Part shown: piece after piece, positions 34,069 through 44,721 of the stretch
How the letters are laid out: every line of letters starts with the position of its first letter
Position numbering within the stretch: position 1 is the stretch's first letter
NCBI RefSeq assembly: GCF_900188455.1
Contig: NZ_FZOL01000009.1
Span: forward strand, 62,001 to 126,000
Direction of reading: 5' to 3'
Length of the DNA: 64,000 nucleotides
DNA from: Pseudomonas japonica
GTDB taxonomy: Bacteria > Pseudomonadota > Gammaproteobacteria > Pseudomonadales > Pseudomonadaceae
Program-made: the position numbers and the translations under genes
The notes under the pieces: model-generated
Seen by the model: the letters and a program-made list of their open reading frames with translations, nothing else
Told to the model about the DNA's origin: nothing
The model's database searches: none

Positions 34069-35208
34069 ATGAAAAAGAACAATTCCCGGTCCCTGCGTGC
34101 CACCCTGATCATCATTGCCGCAGCGGCACTGATCGTCATCGGTATCCAGCCCATCCTCATCGGCCTGTTCGCCGAGCGTCTAGCCCTGACGCTCAGCCAG
34201 CAAGGCTGGCTCCTGTCGAGCGACATGACCGGCATTCTGCTGGGTACGTTGCTGTTACCCGCCCTGGAACGCCGCTGTGCGGGCCGTTACCTGTACCTCT
34301 GCGCAGCGCTGGCCGCGGCCCTGTTCAATGCCTCCTGCGTCGCGGTGGACAACTTCGCCACGCTGCTCGCCTGTCGTTGCGCTTGCGGCCTGAGCGCCGG
34401 GCTGCTGTACGCCGGCGCCATCAATGCCCTCGGCCGCCTGCCAGGCCAGGACCGTTCCTATGGCCTGGTCCTGCTGATCCAGACTGCGCTGTTCGCGCTG
34501 GTCGCCGCGACCCTGCCCAGGCTGGCCAACGCCGCTGGCGAGCAATGGGCGATTCTCTGCATCGGCCTGTGGTTCAGCCTGCTGGTGTTCATCTCGCTGT
34601 TGCTGCCGCGCAGCCTGGAGCGCAGCACCCTGCGCCAGCAGAGCGGGACCGGCACGGCGCTGACCGGTCGCTACTCGTTGCTGGGCATGCTGTGTCTGCA
34701 GGTGGCCATCTATTGTCTGTGGGGGTTCATCGACCAGTTGGGCCGCGAACGCGGCATTGACGCCATCGACATCGGCTGGGCCTTCGGCCTGGGCGTGCTG
34801 GGCGGGCTTCCCGGTGCTGCCCTGCCCAGCCTCCTCGGCTCCAGGGTGCGCCGTGGCCTGATGATCAGCCTGGGCTCGCTGCTGGTGCTGCTGTCGATCA
34901 TCCTGCTCGCCGGTAACGCTCACACGGCAAGCCAACTGTGCACCGCGCTGTTCATCATGAACTTCGGCTGGGTGCTGGCGTTGACCTACTACATGGCATC
35001 GATCACCCGCAATGACCCGCACGGCAACCTCACGCCGCTGATCAGTATCGTGCAGTCGGGTTCAGCGGCACTGGCCCCCGCGATGGTCGCGGTGGCACTG
35101 CCGTGGACCGGGCATCAAGCGATATTCGTCATTTCCGGCATCGCGGTGCTGACAGGATCCGGCCTCACCTATCTGAGCTCCCTGCCGGGCCGGCAGCGTG
35201 AAGCCTAG
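34069..35208 (+). CDS. Major facilitator superfamily transporter
   Basis: 379 residues with 11-12 hydrophobic segments. The N-terminus begins with a short basic leader (MKKNNSRSLRATL). Early helices are rich in Cys and Ala (RYLYLCAALAAALFNASC). It is not of the AAHS type and lacks a clear GXXXDRXGRR loop. It follows the DUF2848 gene by 105 bp and ends at a strong terminator. It may export a pathway intermediate or import a second substrate. Confidence 0.75.
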   Translation: MKKNNSRSLRATLIIIAAAALIVIGIQPILIGLFAERLALTLSQQGWLLSSDMTGILLGTLLLPALERRCAGRYLYLCAALAAALFNASCVAVDNFATLLACRCACGLSAGLLYAGAINALGRLPGQDRSYGLVLLIQTALFALVAATLPRLANAAGEQWAILCIGLWFSLLVFISLLLPRSLERSTLRQQSGTGTALTGRYSLLGMLCLQVAIYCLWGFIDQLGRERGIDAIDIGWAFGLGVLGGLPGAALPSLLGSRVRRGLMISLGSLLVLLSIILLAGNAHTASQLCTALFIMNFGWVLALTYYMASITRNDPHGNLTPLISIVQSGSAALAPAMVAVALPWTGHQAIFVISGIAVLTGSGLTYLSSLPGRQREA

Positions 35209-35260
35209 ACTCAGAGCCAGGCAGCTCTGCTGAGTGAGGGACAGCGCTTTTGACAGGCAT

Positions 35261-35298
35261 AAAAAATCCGATGCCCGTTTCCAGGCATCGGATTTTTT
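35261..35298. terminator. Bidirectional intrinsic terminator
   Basis: AAAAAATCCGATGCC and GGCATCGGATTTTTT form a 15-bp stem around an 8-nt loop between the MFS gene and the convergent yccA-like gene. Confidence 0.92.
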
Positions 35299-35368
35299 TG
35301 CGTCTGCGGGCTTAAGGTCAATCAGTCTTGACTGACTGGCATTGCACCGAAGCGGTTTTTCGGCCGGA

Positions 35369-36040
35369 TCAGTCGTCCGAGCTCATGATGCCGAACAGTT
35401 GCAGCAGGCTGACGAACAGGTTGTAGATCGATACATACAGGCTGATGGTGGCCATGATGTAGTTGCGCTCGCCACCGTGGATGATCTGGCTGGTCTGGAA
35501 CAGGATGCAGACCGACGAGAACAGTACGAAGCCAGCGCTGATCGCCAGTTGCAGGCCGCTGATCTGGAAGAAGAAGCTCGCGACCACCGCGCCCAGCAGG
35601 ACGAAGAAGCCAGCGGTGATGAAGCCGCTGAGGAAACTCATGTCCTTGCGGGTGATCAGCACGTAGGCCGACAGGCCACCGAACACCAGCGCGGTCATGG
35701 CGAAGGCCGAGCTGACCACTTCGGCGCCACCGGCCATGCCCAGGTAACGGTTGAGGATCGGGCCGAGCAGGAAGCCCATGAAACCGGTCAGGGCGAAGGT
35801 GGACACCAGGCCCCACGCAGAGTCACGCAGCTTGGCGGTAAGGAAGAACAGACCGTAGAAACCGATCAGTACGACGAAGATGTTGGGATAGCCGACGCGC
35901 AGCTGCTGTGCGACGTAGGCCATGACGGCACTGAAGACCAGGGTAAGGGCCAGCAGACCATAAGTGTTGCGCAGGACCCGGCTGACCTCCTGCTGTTCGG
36001 CCTGAAGGCCGTGATTGACGGCGTAATCCTGTTCGCGCAT
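35369..36040 (-). CDS. yccA: Bax inhibitor-1/YccA family membrane protein
   Basis: 223 residues from the ATG at 36040, preceded by AGGAG. About seven transmembrane helices, including SAVMAYVAQQLRVGYPNIFVVL and the family-typical GLSAYVLITRKDMSFLSGFI. The C-terminus GERNYIMATISLYVSIYNLFVSLLQLFG (family hallmark, broken here into a description) matches YccA. The E. coli homologue modulates FtsH. In Pseudomonas it normally neighbours tRNA-Ser and tusDCBE. Confidence 0.9.
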   Translation of the reverse strand: MREQDYAVNHGLQAEQQEVSRVLRNTYGLLALTLVFSAVMAYVAQQLRVGYPNIFVVLIGFYGLFFLTAKLRDSAWGLVSTFALTGFMGFLLGPILNRYLGMAGGAEVVSSAFAMTALVFGGLSAYVLITRKDMSFLSGFITAGFFVLLGAVVASFFFQISGLQLAISAGFVLFSSVCILFQTSQIIHGGERNYIMATISLYVSIYNLFVSLLQLFGIMSSDD

Positions 36041-36119
36041 GGCGACACTCCTGTGGGGTTTTGAAACGTTGAGTTGCAAAGATCATAACAGAGGCTTGGA
36101 AACCAGCCACTTAGAGAGT

Positions 36120-36147
36120 TTGACAGCTTGTTTCATTTCGGTATGAT
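36120..36147 (+). promoter_or_regulatory. Promoter of tRNA-Ser
   Basis: TTGACA (36120-36125), a 16-bp spacer and TATGAT (36142-36147), followed by a GC-rich discriminator (GGCGCCCGC) typical of stringently controlled stable-RNA promoters. Confidence 0.8.
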
Positions 36148-36166
36148 GGCGCCCGCATTACAGAGT

Positions 36167-36254
36167 GGAAGCGTGGCCGAGTGGTTTAAGGCAACGGTCT
36201 TGAAAACCGTCGATGGGCAACTATCCTAGAGTTCGAATCTCTACGCTTCCGCCA
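36167..36254 (+). tRNA. tRNA-Ser(UGA)
   Basis: 88 nt with acceptor stem GGAAGCG/CGCTTCC, a long variable arm (CGATGGGCAACTATCCTAG), T-arm GTTCGAATC and encoded CCA. The anticodon loop CTTGAAA gives anticodon TGA. Confidence 0.95.
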
Positions 36255-36259
36255 TATTC

Positions 36260-36286
36260 AAAAGCCCTGATTATTCAGGGCTTTTT
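36260..36286 (+). terminator. Terminator after tRNA-Ser
   Basis: AAAAGCCCTGA-TTAT-TCAGGGCTTTTT forms a perfect stem with T-tract immediately after the tRNA. Confidence 0.9.
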
Positions 36287-36348
36287 CGTTTCCGGCGTTC
36301 CGCTGCCGAAGCGCTCCAGGCATTCATGGCAATCAAAGGGACTTGCTC

Positions 36349-36756
36349 ATGTTCATCGGACGAATCGCCGAGCTGACCGGCTGCACCCCCAAGGCCATAC
36401 GACTGTACGAGCAACTGGGCTTGATAGACGAGCCCGAGCGCGATGGGCGTTACCGGGTCTACAACGCCCATCACCTGGAAATGGTCCACCTCATCCGCAG
36501 GGCGCAGAGTGCAGGTTTCAAGCTGGCGGAGATGAGTCCCCTGATCGAAGCCAAGAACAGACTGAAGAGCTTCCCCCTGGCCATGGCCAACGAGGCCGTG
36601 GAAGCCAAGCGCAGGCAGGTCGGTCAGCAGATTGCCGAACTGCAGACCCTGGACCTGCATTTGATCGAACTGAAGAAACAGATGAACAGCCTGTTCGCTC
36701 AACCGCCCGGGACATGTCCTATCAAGGCCGAGACGCTCTCCCGCCAAGGTAGGTGA
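36349..36756 (+). CDS. MerR-family transcriptional regulator
   Basis: 135 residues from the ATG at 36349 (AAGGGA upstream). The N-terminal MerR winged helix is GRIAELTGCTPKAIRLYEQLGL followed by the wing RDGRYRVYNAHHLEMV. A coiled-coil helix and a short C-terminus follow, with Cys near the end (GTCP) but no metal-binding loop like CueR's. It is convergent with and overlaps the dehydrogenase gene by 35 bp; that gene's promoter carries a MerR-type dyad, so the two probably form a regulator-target pair. Confidence 0.85.
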   Translation: MFIGRIAELTGCTPKAIRLYEQLGLIDEPERDGRYRVYNAHHLEMVHLIRRAQSAGFKLAEMSPLIEAKNRLKSFPLAMANEAVEAKRRQVGQQIAELQTLDLHLIELKKQMNSLFAQPPGTCPIKAETLSRQGR

Positions 36757-37714
36757 AAGCCGACATCAGGGTCTGTTCGGGGGACTGCGGACTGAACCCC
36801 AGTTCGCGCCGAGCCTTGGTGATGTCGTACTCCTGACGCACGCCGTGGAAAAGGCGGACCTGGCTACGCAACAGCTGAGCCGGCCGTCCGGTCAGTCTCG
36901 CCATGCCTTCCTGCGCCCATGCCAGCGCCATCAGCAGCCATCGCGGTGCCCGCGGTGGCTGGCTGTAGCCGCCGGACACGCGGTTGAGCGCCCTGATGAT
37001 CTCCTCCAGGGAAGAGGAATGCTCGTTGGCGAGGATGTAGCGCTGCCCTGCCCGGCCTTTTTCCGCGGCCAGGATCATGCCCTGGGCCACATCCCGCACG
37101 TCCACGAAATTGAAATGAAAATCCGGGTCCAGCGGCACTCGCCGCCGTCGAACGGATTCGAGAAACGCCATCGTGTCGGTCAATCGAGTGGCATGGGGTC
37201 CCACCATCGCCGCCGGCAGCACCGCAACCATCGGGAGATTGAGCGCCCGGGCGGCCTCCCAGGCAACGTGCTCGGCCAGAATCTTCGAGCGGTAATACGG
37301 ATTGTCGACCTCCTGGTTCCATGAGGCCTCATCCAGTGCACTGCCATCGTGGCCCACGGCCGCGACCGAACTGACGTAGACGACCTTGCCGACGCCCGCC
37401 TTCGCGGCGGCGCTCAGAACGCTGCGAGTCCCCTCTACATTGGGCAGGACGATCTCGGCTTCGGGATCGCGAGACCAGTGCCTGAACACCGCCGCGACCT
37501 GAAACAGGACATCGACGCCAGCCATGGCCTTGAGCAGCGCCGGCTCATCCCGCAGTTCGGCGTAGACCCGTTCACAATCGAGCCCGGCGAATGGCGCGAC
37601 ATTGCTCACGTCACGCACACCCGCACGTACCCGATAACCTTGGTCGAGCAGTGCCCTGACCAGGGTATTGCCCAGATGCCCGTTTGCGCCTGTCACCAGA
37701 CAGAGCTTGCTCAT
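36722..37714 (-). CDS. NAD(P)-dependent epimerase/dihydroflavonol-4-reductase-like dehydrogenase
   Basis: 330 residues from the ATG at 37714 (GGGAGG upstream). The Rossmann motif is LVTGANGHLGNTLVRAL at the N-terminus. Ser in VYVSSVAAVG and the YYRSK Tyr/Lys pair form the extended-SDR active site. It resembles the dihydroflavonol reductase/cinnamoyl-CoA reductase group and could reduce a reactive carbonyl. A long-spacer promoter with an 18-bp palindrome precedes it, and the gene ends inside the MerR gene. Confidence 0.85.
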   Translation of the reverse strand: MSKLCLVTGANGHLGNTLVRALLDQGYRVRAGVRDVSNVAPFAGLDCERVYAELRDEPALLKAMAGVDVLFQVAAVFRHWSRDPEAEIVLPNVEGTRSVLSAAAKAGVGKVVYVSSVAAVGHDGSALDEASWNQEVDNPYYRSKILAEHVAWEAARALNLPMVAVLPAAMVGPHATRLTDTMAFLESVRRRRVPLDPDFHFNFVDVRDVAQGMILAAEKGRAGQRYILANEHSSSLEEIIRALNRVSGGYSQPPRAPRWLLMALAWAQEGMARLTGRPAQLLRSQVRLFHGVRQEYDITKARRELGFSPQSPEQTLMSAFTYLGGRASRP

Positions 37715-37752
37715 GCGACCTCCCTCGCGATGGATTCCCTTCATCGGTCGCA

Positions 37753-37784
37753 AGCGTACCGTCTGTCCCATGGGACAGAGTCAA
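37753..37784 (-). promoter_or_regulatory. MerR-type long-spacer promoter of the dehydrogenase gene
   Basis: TTGACT (-35, 37779-37784) and TACGCT (-10, 37753-37758) are 20 bp apart (19 with the alternative GTACGC). The spacer contains the perfect palindrome TCTGTCCCATGGGACAGA (37762-37779). This geometry is typical of MerR-activated promoters. Confidence 0.7.
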
Positions 37785-37810
37785 GCGCTGCCAGAGCCGG
37801 CGATCACTTC

Positions 37811-38584
<774 letters not shown>

Positions 38585-38653
38585 GAGGGGCTCGTGAATA
38601 CGGGGACTGGGGGGAGTTTGCCATTTGTTACAGGTAGTGAAAATGAAGGTTTT

Positions 38654-39018
38654 GCGGGGAACCGCAGCAAGGCCGCCAGGTGCTTGCCTTGAGTTTTGCA
38701 GCGCCCTCCAGATCGAGCGCCGCCCGCGCGGCGCATCGCGAGCACGCTCGCTCCTACATTTGTTGCAACGTACCTATGTCTGACAGGCCATGGTTGACCG
38801 CCTTGTTGGTACGACGCGGTACCGAGCCGAACCCAACAGCTTCCCCACGATGACTCGCCAGGCACCAAAGGCTGGCGACGCTGCTCTCGCAGGCCATGGC
38901 ACGTTGCAACAAATGTAGGAGCGAGCGTGCTCGCGATGCGCCGCGCGGGCGGCGCTCGATCTGGAGGGCGCTGCATGGCTCAAGGCAGACACCTGGCGGC
39001 CCTGATGCGGTTCCCCGC
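38654..39018. repeat. 365-bp long inverted-repeat (REP-derived, MITE-like) element, copy 2
   Basis: Arms of about 120 bp (38654-38773 and 38899-39018) are complementary with only a few mismatches, starting GCGGGGAACCGCAG and including CCAGATCGAGCGCCGCCCGC and GCGAGCACGCTCGCTCCTAC. The ~125-bp centre shares the block starting TTGTTGCAACGTACCTATGT and GGCCATGGTTGACCGCCTTG with copy 1. No transposase is encoded. It lies between the lone ABC ATPase start and the opmD-like 3' end. Confidence 0.82.
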
Positions 39019-39037
39019 CAGGCCATCAAAGTTGTGC

Positions 39038-40426
39038 CTACGCCCCCCGCCAGGCCAGCGCCTTGTACAGCTCCACCGCATTGCGATACGACGCTGTCTC
39101 CGCCCGCGCGATCTCCTGGCGCATGCGCAGCAGCTCGCGCTGACTCTCCAGTACCGCCTGATAGCTCCCGGCCCCCGCGTCATAGCGGCGGCTGGCGATG
39201 TCGAACGCTGTCTCGCCGTGGCTGGCCGCGCGTACCAGGGTCTGCAGATGGCGCTGGTGCTCGGTCAACTGCACCACCGCGCCCTCCACCTCCTCGATCG
39301 CCAGCAGCACGACCTGCTCGAACTGCGCGCCCTCGCCCGCCGAGCGCGCCTGCGCGGCACGCAGACGGGCACGCACGCTGCCCAGGTCAAGCGCCGGCCA
39401 GGTCAGCCCCGGCGTCAACTCGAAAGCCCGCGAGGCGCTGCCCAGATCGCCGTCGCGCAAGGCGAAGAAGCCGATGAAACCGCCCAGGCTGAAGCGCGGA
39501 TAGAGATCGGCCGTCGCCGCGCCGACATCCTCGACCCGCGCCGCCAGCAAGCGTTCGGCGCGCAAGACATCCGGGCGGTTGCGAATCAGTCGATCGACAT
39601 CGCCCAGAGGCAAGCGACGCGCCAGCGGCAGCGCTGGCAAGGCCCCAAGATCCAGCGCCGCACTGCCCGGCCGCTGGCCACAGAGCACCTGCAAGCGATA
39701 CAGGCTCCGCTGCAACTGGCTCTGCAACGGTGGCACCGAGGCCTCGGCACGCAACAGGTTGCTGCGCGCACTCTCGCGGTCCTCGGGCAGGCCGCTGCCG
39801 ACCAGCAACTGCGCCTCGACCATACGCACGGTTTCGCCCCAACTGCGCACCTCGTCCTCGGCCAGCGCCAGTTGATGACGTTGCCCCTGGGCATCGAAAT
39901 ACGCCCGCGCAACCTCGGCGGCGATGCTCAACTGCACCTGCTGCAGATCCGCCTGCGATGCCTCGACCCGCGCCTGGGCGGCGCGGCTCAGGTGATCGAG
40001 GCGGCCGAACAGGTCCAGCTCCCATTGCAGATCCAGCCCCGCCCGCCACGATTCGGCCAGGCTGCGCGCCGGCCGCTCGCCGTTCACCGCCTGCTGTTCG
40101 AGGCTGCGCCGATAACCCGCTTCGCTGCTGACGATCGGGTAGCGCCGCAGATCCTGCTCGTCGAACCCGGCACGTGCCAGCAACAGATTGGCGTGGGCCT
40201 GACGCACATCGTAGTTGTGGGCCAATGCCTCCCCGACAAGCTGCGCCAGTTGCGGATCCTCGAAGAAACTCCACCAGGCTGCGTCCGCGTGCCCGCGCTC
40301 GGCAGAAAATTGCCCGGCCTGCGGACTGACCAGGGCAATCGGCGCGATATCGGGCTTCTGGTACTCGGGCCCGACACTGCAGGCCCCCAGGGCGAGCAAG
40401 GCGCCCGAGAGAATGAAGAATTTCAT
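39038..40426 (-). CDS. opmD: RND efflux outer-membrane lipoprotein (OprM/OpmD-like)
   Basis: 462 residues with a lipoprotein signal (LALGACSVGPEYQKPD, lipid-modified Cys16). TolC-fold repeats are visible as long amphipathic helices (for example FDEQDLRRYPIVSSEAGYRR). It forms the outer-membrane duct of the pump encoded upstream, 9 bp after the RND gene. The assignment to OpmD is from the operon order and the MexI-like partner rather than from a distinctive motif. Confidence 0.85.
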   Translation of the reverse strand: MKFFILSGALLALGACSVGPEYQKPDIAPIALVSPQAGQFSAERGHADAAWWSFFEDPQLAQLVGEALAHNYDVRQAHANLLLARAGFDEQDLRRYPIVSSEAGYRRSLEQQAVNGERPARSLAESWRAGLDLQWELDLFGRLDHLSRAAQARVEASQADLQQVQLSIAAEVARAYFDAQGQRHQLALAEDEVRSWGETVRMVEAQLLVGSGLPEDRESARSNLLRAEASVPPLQSQLQRSLYRLQVLCGQRPGSAALDLGALPALPLARRLPLGDVDRLIRNRPDVLRAERLLAARVEDVGAATADLYPRFSLGGFIGFFALRDGDLGSASRAFELTPGLTWPALDLGSVRARLRAAQARSAGEGAQFEQVVLLAIEEVEGAVVQLTEHQRHLQTLVRAASHGETAFDIASRRYDAGAGSYQAVLESQRELLRMRQEIARAETASYRNAVELYKALAWRGA

Positions 40427-40435
40427 GAATGCTCC

Positions 40436-43400
40436 TCAGATCACGCCAATGCCAAGGCTGCGCTCGGCATCGGCCAACTGCTGCTGACGCACGCCCTGCA
40501 CGCGGTGATCGCGGGCCAGCCAGGAATAGAGGGTGGGCAGGACGAACAGGGTGAACAGCGTGCCGACCAGCATGCCGCAGACGATCACCACGCCCAGGCC
40601 GAAACGGCTGTTGGCGCCGGCGCCACTGGCGAACAGCAGCGGGACCACGCCGAAGGTCATCGCCGCGGTGGTCATCAGTACCGGGCGCAGGCGAATCTGC
40701 GCGGCACGGATGATCGCCTCGGCACGACCAAGGCCGTCACGCACCTGGATCTCGTTGGCGAACTCGACCATGAGGATGCCGTGCTTGCTGATCAGGCCGA
40801 TCAGGGTCACCAGGCCGATCTGCGTGTAGATGTTCAAGGTCGCCCAGCCCAGCGCCAGCGGCAGCAGCGCGCCGCAGATCGACAGCGGCACGGTGACCAG
40901 GATGATCAGCGGGTCCACCAGGCTTTCGTACTGCGCGGCCAGCACCAGGTAGATCACCACCAGCGCGGCGAGAAACGCCCACACCAGGGCCAGGCCTTCC
41001 TGCACGTACTGGCGCGATTCCGATTGCCAGTCATGGCTGAAGCCCGGCGGCAGCTCGCTGGCCAACTGCTCCAGAAAAGCCACCGCCTGCCCCTGGGAAA
41101 CCCCCGGCGCGGGAATCGCCTGCAGGGTACTGGCGTTCTGCTGGTCGAACTGCAACAGCCGGTTCGGCGCCACGTCCATCTCCAGGCGCACCACGGTGGA
41201 CAGCGGCACCAGGCGGCCGTCATCGGCGCGCACGTACTGCCGGGCCAGGGCCTGCGGGGTCAGGCGCTGATCCTGGATGCTCTGCGGAATCACATCGTAG
41301 GAGCGGCCATACAGGGCGAAGCGGTTGATGTACTGCTCGCCCACCAGCACCGCCAGCGAATCGCCGATGTCCTGCATGCCGATGCCGAGGCTGGCGGCCT
41401 TGGCCCGGTCGATGGCGACCTTGACCACCGGGTTGTTGTAGTCGAGATCGCTGTCCACCACGACGAACAGACCACTCTCGCGGGCGCGCTGCTTCAGGCC
41501 CTCCATGGTCTGGTACAGCAGCGGGTAGTCCTGGGCGCCGCGCAGCACCATCTGCACCGGCAGGCCGCCGCTGGAGCCTGGCAGCGCGGCCACCTGGAAG
41601 GCGAAGATGCTGCTGCCCTCGACCTCGCCCACGGCCTGTTGCAGATCGGCCTGGACCTGCGCCGCGGAACGTTGCCGCGCGCCCCAGGCGCTCAGGTTGA
41701 TGCCGCCGAAGCTCGACGCCGGGCCGTCGGTGCCGTTGATGATCCAGGTATCGGTGGTTTCCGGGATCGACTTCATCACCCGGTCCAGCTTGCGGGCGAA
41801 GCGCTCGACGTACTCCAGGTTGGCGTACTGCGGCGACTTGATCGCGGTAAGCACCGCCGCCTGGTCCTCCGGCGGTGCCAGTTCGCGCTGCGCCTGCAGG
41901 TACAGCCAGGGCAGGCTCAGGCACACCAGCAAGGCCACGCCGCCGCTGATCCAGCGCCGCGACAGCGAGTGCGCCAGCAGTTGTCCATAGGCCGCCGCCA
42001 GGCCGCCGAAGACCTTCTCGGCCAGCTTGGCCATGGGCCCGTCCTGCTGCCCCGGCTTGAGCAGCAGCGAGCTCATTACCGGCGACAGGGTCAGGGCAAC
42101 GATGCCGGAAACGATCACCGCGCCCGCCAGGGTCAGGGCGAATTCGCGGAACAGCGTACCGGTCAGCCCGCCGATCAGGCCGATGGGCGCATACACCGCG
42201 GCCAGGGTCAGGGTCATGGCCACCACCGGCCCGGCGATCTCCCGCGCCCCGGCCAGGGCCGCGGCGATCGGGGTCTGCCCTTCTTCTATATGACGGTGGA
42301 CGTTTTCCACCACGACGATGGCATCGTCCACCACCAGGCCAATCGCCAGGACCATCGCCAGCAGCGTCAACAGGTTCAGGCTGAAACCGGACAGCAGCAT
42401 CAACGCCGCGGCACCGAGCATCGACAGCGGAATCGCCAGCACCGGGATCGCCACGCTGCGCAGCGAACCCAGGCACAGCCAGATCACCAGCACGACGATC
42501 AGCATGGCCTCCACCAGGGTGTGCATCACCTCGCGAATCGAAGCGTCGATGAAGCGCGCGGTCTCGTAGGCCAGGGCCACCTTCACCCCTGGCGGCAGGG
42601 TCTGCTGGATCTGCGGCAACAGCTTGCGAATGCCGTCGACGATCACCAGCGGGTTGCCCGCCGGCGTGGGAAACAGTCCCAGGTGCACCGCCGGCTTGCC
42701 GTCCATGGTGGCGCTGGTCTGGGTCATCGCCGCGCTCAGCTCGACGCTGCCGATATCGCGCAGGCGCACCAGGTCGGTGCCGTCGTTGCGCACGATCAGG
42801 TCACGGAAGGCCTCGACGCTGGTCAGGTCGGTGTCCACGCGGATGTCGGCGAGCACGTACTGGCCGCGGACCTGTCCGGGCGTGGCCTGGTAGTTGTTGG
42901 CGCGCACCGCCTGGGCCACGTCGGCGGCGGTCACCCCGCGCCCGGCCATGCGCTCGCTGTCCAGCCACAGGCGCATCGCCAGGTTCTGCCCGCCGAAGGT
43001 CTGCACCTTGACCACCCCGTCGATCCCGGAGAACTGCGGCTCGACCACCCGCGACAGGTAGTCGCTCAGCTCGGGAATCGACAGGGTCTCGCTGGAAAAG
43101 CCGACATAGGCCACCGCCGTCGAATCCCCCGCCGACAGTTCGACCACCGGGTCGTAGGCCTTTTCCGGGAGGCGATAGCGCACCTGATTGACCTTGGCCA
43201 TGGTCTCGGTCAGGGCCTGGGTCGAGTCGCGGTTGAGGACCATGCGCAGGGTGATGGTGCTGCGTCCCTGGATCGACGACGAGGACAGGTAATCGATGCC
43301 CTCCACCGAGGCCACCGCCTGGGTGATCGGCTGGGTGACGAAGCCCTGCATCAACTCCGCGGAGGCGCCGGGGTACTGGGTGGTGATGGTGATGGTCGAG

Positions 43401-43525
43401 CTTTCCAGCAGCGGGTACTGGCGAATCGGCAGCTTGCCCAGGGCGAACAGCCCCATCAGCACGATCAGCGCACTGACCACCAGGGCCAGTACCGGACGAC
43501 GGACGAACAGATCGGTGAACCTCAC
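40436..43525 (-). CDS. mexI: RND multidrug efflux transporter (MexI-like)
   Basis: 1029 residues, the same length as MexI. The N-terminus [16 protein letters not shown] and the block [19 protein letters not shown] match MexI as I remember it. The proton-relay acidic pair is in [17 protein letters not shown]. Twelve transmembrane helices and two large periplasmic loops are evident. It expels redox-active or toxic aromatics (MexGHI-OpmD handles phenazines and quinolone-related compounds in P. aeruginosa). The start overlaps the adaptor stop by 4 bases. Confidence 0.9.
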   Translation of the reverse strand: MRFTDLFVRRPVLALVVSALIVLMGLFALGKLPIRQYPLLESSTITITTQYPGASAELMQGFVTQPITQAVASVEGIDYLSSSSIQGRSTITLRMVLNRDSTQALTETMAKVNQVRYRLPEKAYDPVVELSAGDSTAVAYVGFSSETLSIPELSDYLSRVVEPQFSGIDGVVKVQTFGGQNLAMRLWLDSERMAGRGVTAADVAQAVRANNYQATPGQVRGQYVLADIRVDTDLTSVEAFRDLIVRNDGTDLVRLRDIGSVELSAAMTQTSATMDGKPAVHLGLFPTPAGNPLVIVDGIRKLLPQIQQTLPPGVKVALAYETARFIDASIREVMHTLVEAMLIVVLVIWLCLGSLRSVAIPVLAIPLSMLGAAALMLLSGFSLNLLTLLAMVLAIGLVVDDAIVVVENVHRHIEEGQTPIAAALAGAREIAGPVVAMTLTLAAVYAPIGLIGGLTGTLFREFALTLAGAVIVSGIVALTLSPVMSSLLLKPGQQDGPMAKLAEKVFGGLAAAYGQLLAHSLSRRWISGGVALLVCLSLPWLYLQAQRELAPPEDQAAVLTAIKSPQYANLEYVERFARKLDRVMKSIPETTDTWIINGTDGPASSFGGINLSAWGARQRSAAQVQADLQQAVGEVEGSSIFAFQVAALPGSSGGLPVQMVLRGAQDYPLLYQTMEGLKQRARESGLFVVVDSDLDYNNPVVKVAIDRAKAASLGIGMQDIGDSLAVLVGEQYINRFALYGRSYDVIPQSIQDQRLTPQALARQYVRADDGRLVPLSTVVRLEMDVAPNRLLQFDQQNASTLQAIPAPGVSQGQAVAFLEQLASELPPGFSHDWQSESRQYVQEGLALVWAFLAALVVIYLVLAAQYESLVDPLIILVTVPLSICGALLPLALGWATLNIYTQIGLVTLIGLISKHGILMVEFANEIQVRDGLGRAEAIIRAAQIRLRPVLMTTAAMTFGVVPLLFASGAGANSRFGLGVVIVCGMLVGTLFTLFVLPTLYSWLARDHRVQGVRQQQLADAERSLGIGVI

Positions 43526-44616
43526 GACTGGCCTCCGTCGGCGGCGCCCAGGCTGTCTTCGCTCACTTGTTCGACCTGCATGCCGTCACTCAGCTTGAGC
43601 TGCCCGGAGACCACCACCTGGTCGCCTTCGCGCAGCCCGGAGGTGATCTCGACCCGGCCCTGCCAGCGCTCGCCGGTGGTCACGCCCACGCGGCTGACGC
43701 TCAGGCCCTTGTCCGGGTCGCGGCTGGCGACGAACACGGTCTGGCCGTAGGCGGTGTAGGTGATCGCGGTTTCCGGCAGCGCCAGCACGTTCGGCGCATG
43801 CAGCGCATCGAGGCGCACGCTGGCGTACATGCCGGGCTGCAGGCGACCGTCCGCATTGGCCAGGGTGGCCTGGACGCGGACCAGACGCGACGCACTGATC
43901 ATCGGGTCGATGGCGTTGATCCGCGCGGAGAACTGCCGGTCCGGCAGCGCATCCACGCTCAATTGCAGGTTCTGCCCATTGCGCAGTTCGGCGACCGCCT
44001 GTTCGTTGAGCGAGAAATTCACCCGCAGGCTGACCGGGTCCACCAGGCTGGCAATGGTCTCGCCGGCGTTCAGGTACTGTCCCTGATGCACACGGCGGAT
44101 GCCGAGCTTGCCGGAGAACGGCGCAACGATGGCTTTCTGCGCGATCCGCGCCTCGACCTGCTGCAGTTCGCCCCTGGCCATTTCCATCGCGGTGCTGGCG
44201 TTGTCCAGTTGCTCCTGGCTGGTAACGTTCGAGGCGCGCAGCGTGCGCGTGCGCTGCAGCAGCGCTTCGGCGTTGCGCAGTTGCGCGCGCAGGCGCAGGC
44301 GCTCGGCCTGTTCGGGGGCATCGTTGAGCTGCACCAGCAACTGTCCGGCCTTGACCTCCTGGCCCGACTCGAAGGCAACGCGCACCACGCGTCCGGCGCT
44401 TTCCGCCGCCAGTTGCACCTGGTTGGCCGCCTCCAGCTCACCCACGGCGAACTGCTGCCGTGGCGCCTGCAGCGCCGTGACCCGCGCCAGCGCCACCTTG
44501 GTCGCCGGCCATGCCGCGGTGGCCTGCGCCGACGGCGTCCTGCCGGCCAACCCGCCCGCCACGGCCAGCACCACCAGCAGCGCCGCCCCTCCCCCCACCA
44601 GCATCCTCTTGCTCAT
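43522..44616 (-). CDS. mexH: RND efflux periplasmic adaptor (MexH-like)
   Basis: 364 residues from the ATG at 44616; a TTG 12 bases upstream is less likely. An N-terminal signal anchor ([18 protein letters not shown]) precedes the lipoyl/biotinyl-like half ([20 protein letters not shown]), an alpha-hairpin and the [21 protein letters not shown] second lipoyl half. It couples the MexI-like transporter to the outer-membrane channel. A SoxR-type promoter lies about 70 bp upstream. There is no mexG (DoxX-like) gene before it. Confidence 0.88.
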   Translation of the reverse strand: MSKRMLVGGGAALLVVLAVAGGLAGRTPSAQATAAWPATKVALARVTALQAPRQQFAVGELEAANQVQLAAESAGRVVRVAFESGQEVKAGQLLVQLNDAPEQAERLRLRAQLRNAEALLQRTRTLRASNVTSQEQLDNASTAMEMARGELQQVEARIAQKAIVAPFSGKLGIRRVHQGQYLNAGETIASLVDPVSLRVNFSLNEQAVAELRNGQNLQLSVDALPDRQFSARINAIDPMISASRLVRVQATLANADGRLQPGMYASVRLDALHAPNVLALPETAITYTAYGQTVFVASRDPDKGLSVSRVGVTTGERWQGRVEITSGLREGDQVVVSGQLKLSDGMQVEQVSEDSLGAADGGQS

Positions 44617-44685
44617 GCCCTGCCCCAATCATCGATGGTGAATGTCCCGCTGGGCGAAAAGCCTTGCGGGAAACGATGGGGCCGG

Positions 44686-44716
44686 ACTATAAAACCTCAA
44701 CTTTACTTGAGGTCAA
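44686..44716 (-). promoter_or_regulatory. SoxR-dependent promoter with SoxR box
   Basis: TTGACC (-35, 44711-44716) and TATAGT (-10, 44686-44691) are 19 bp apart. The box CCTCAACTTTACTTGAGG (44695-44712) differs at two central positions from the E. coli soxS site CCTCAAGTTAACTTGAGG. It reads toward the efflux genes. Confidence 0.92.
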
Positions 44717-44721
44717 CACAG

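Noticed and set aside
36231..36254. tRNA-Ser 3' end as an integration (att) site
   Set aside because: I found no second copy of the tRNA 3' end and no integrase gene in the window.
38927..43750. A very long open frame (about 1600 codons) on the plus strand opposite the efflux operon
   Set aside because: It is antisense to three well-recognised pump genes and is low-complexity His/Gln/Arg-rich, as expected for the complement of GC-rich codon usage.
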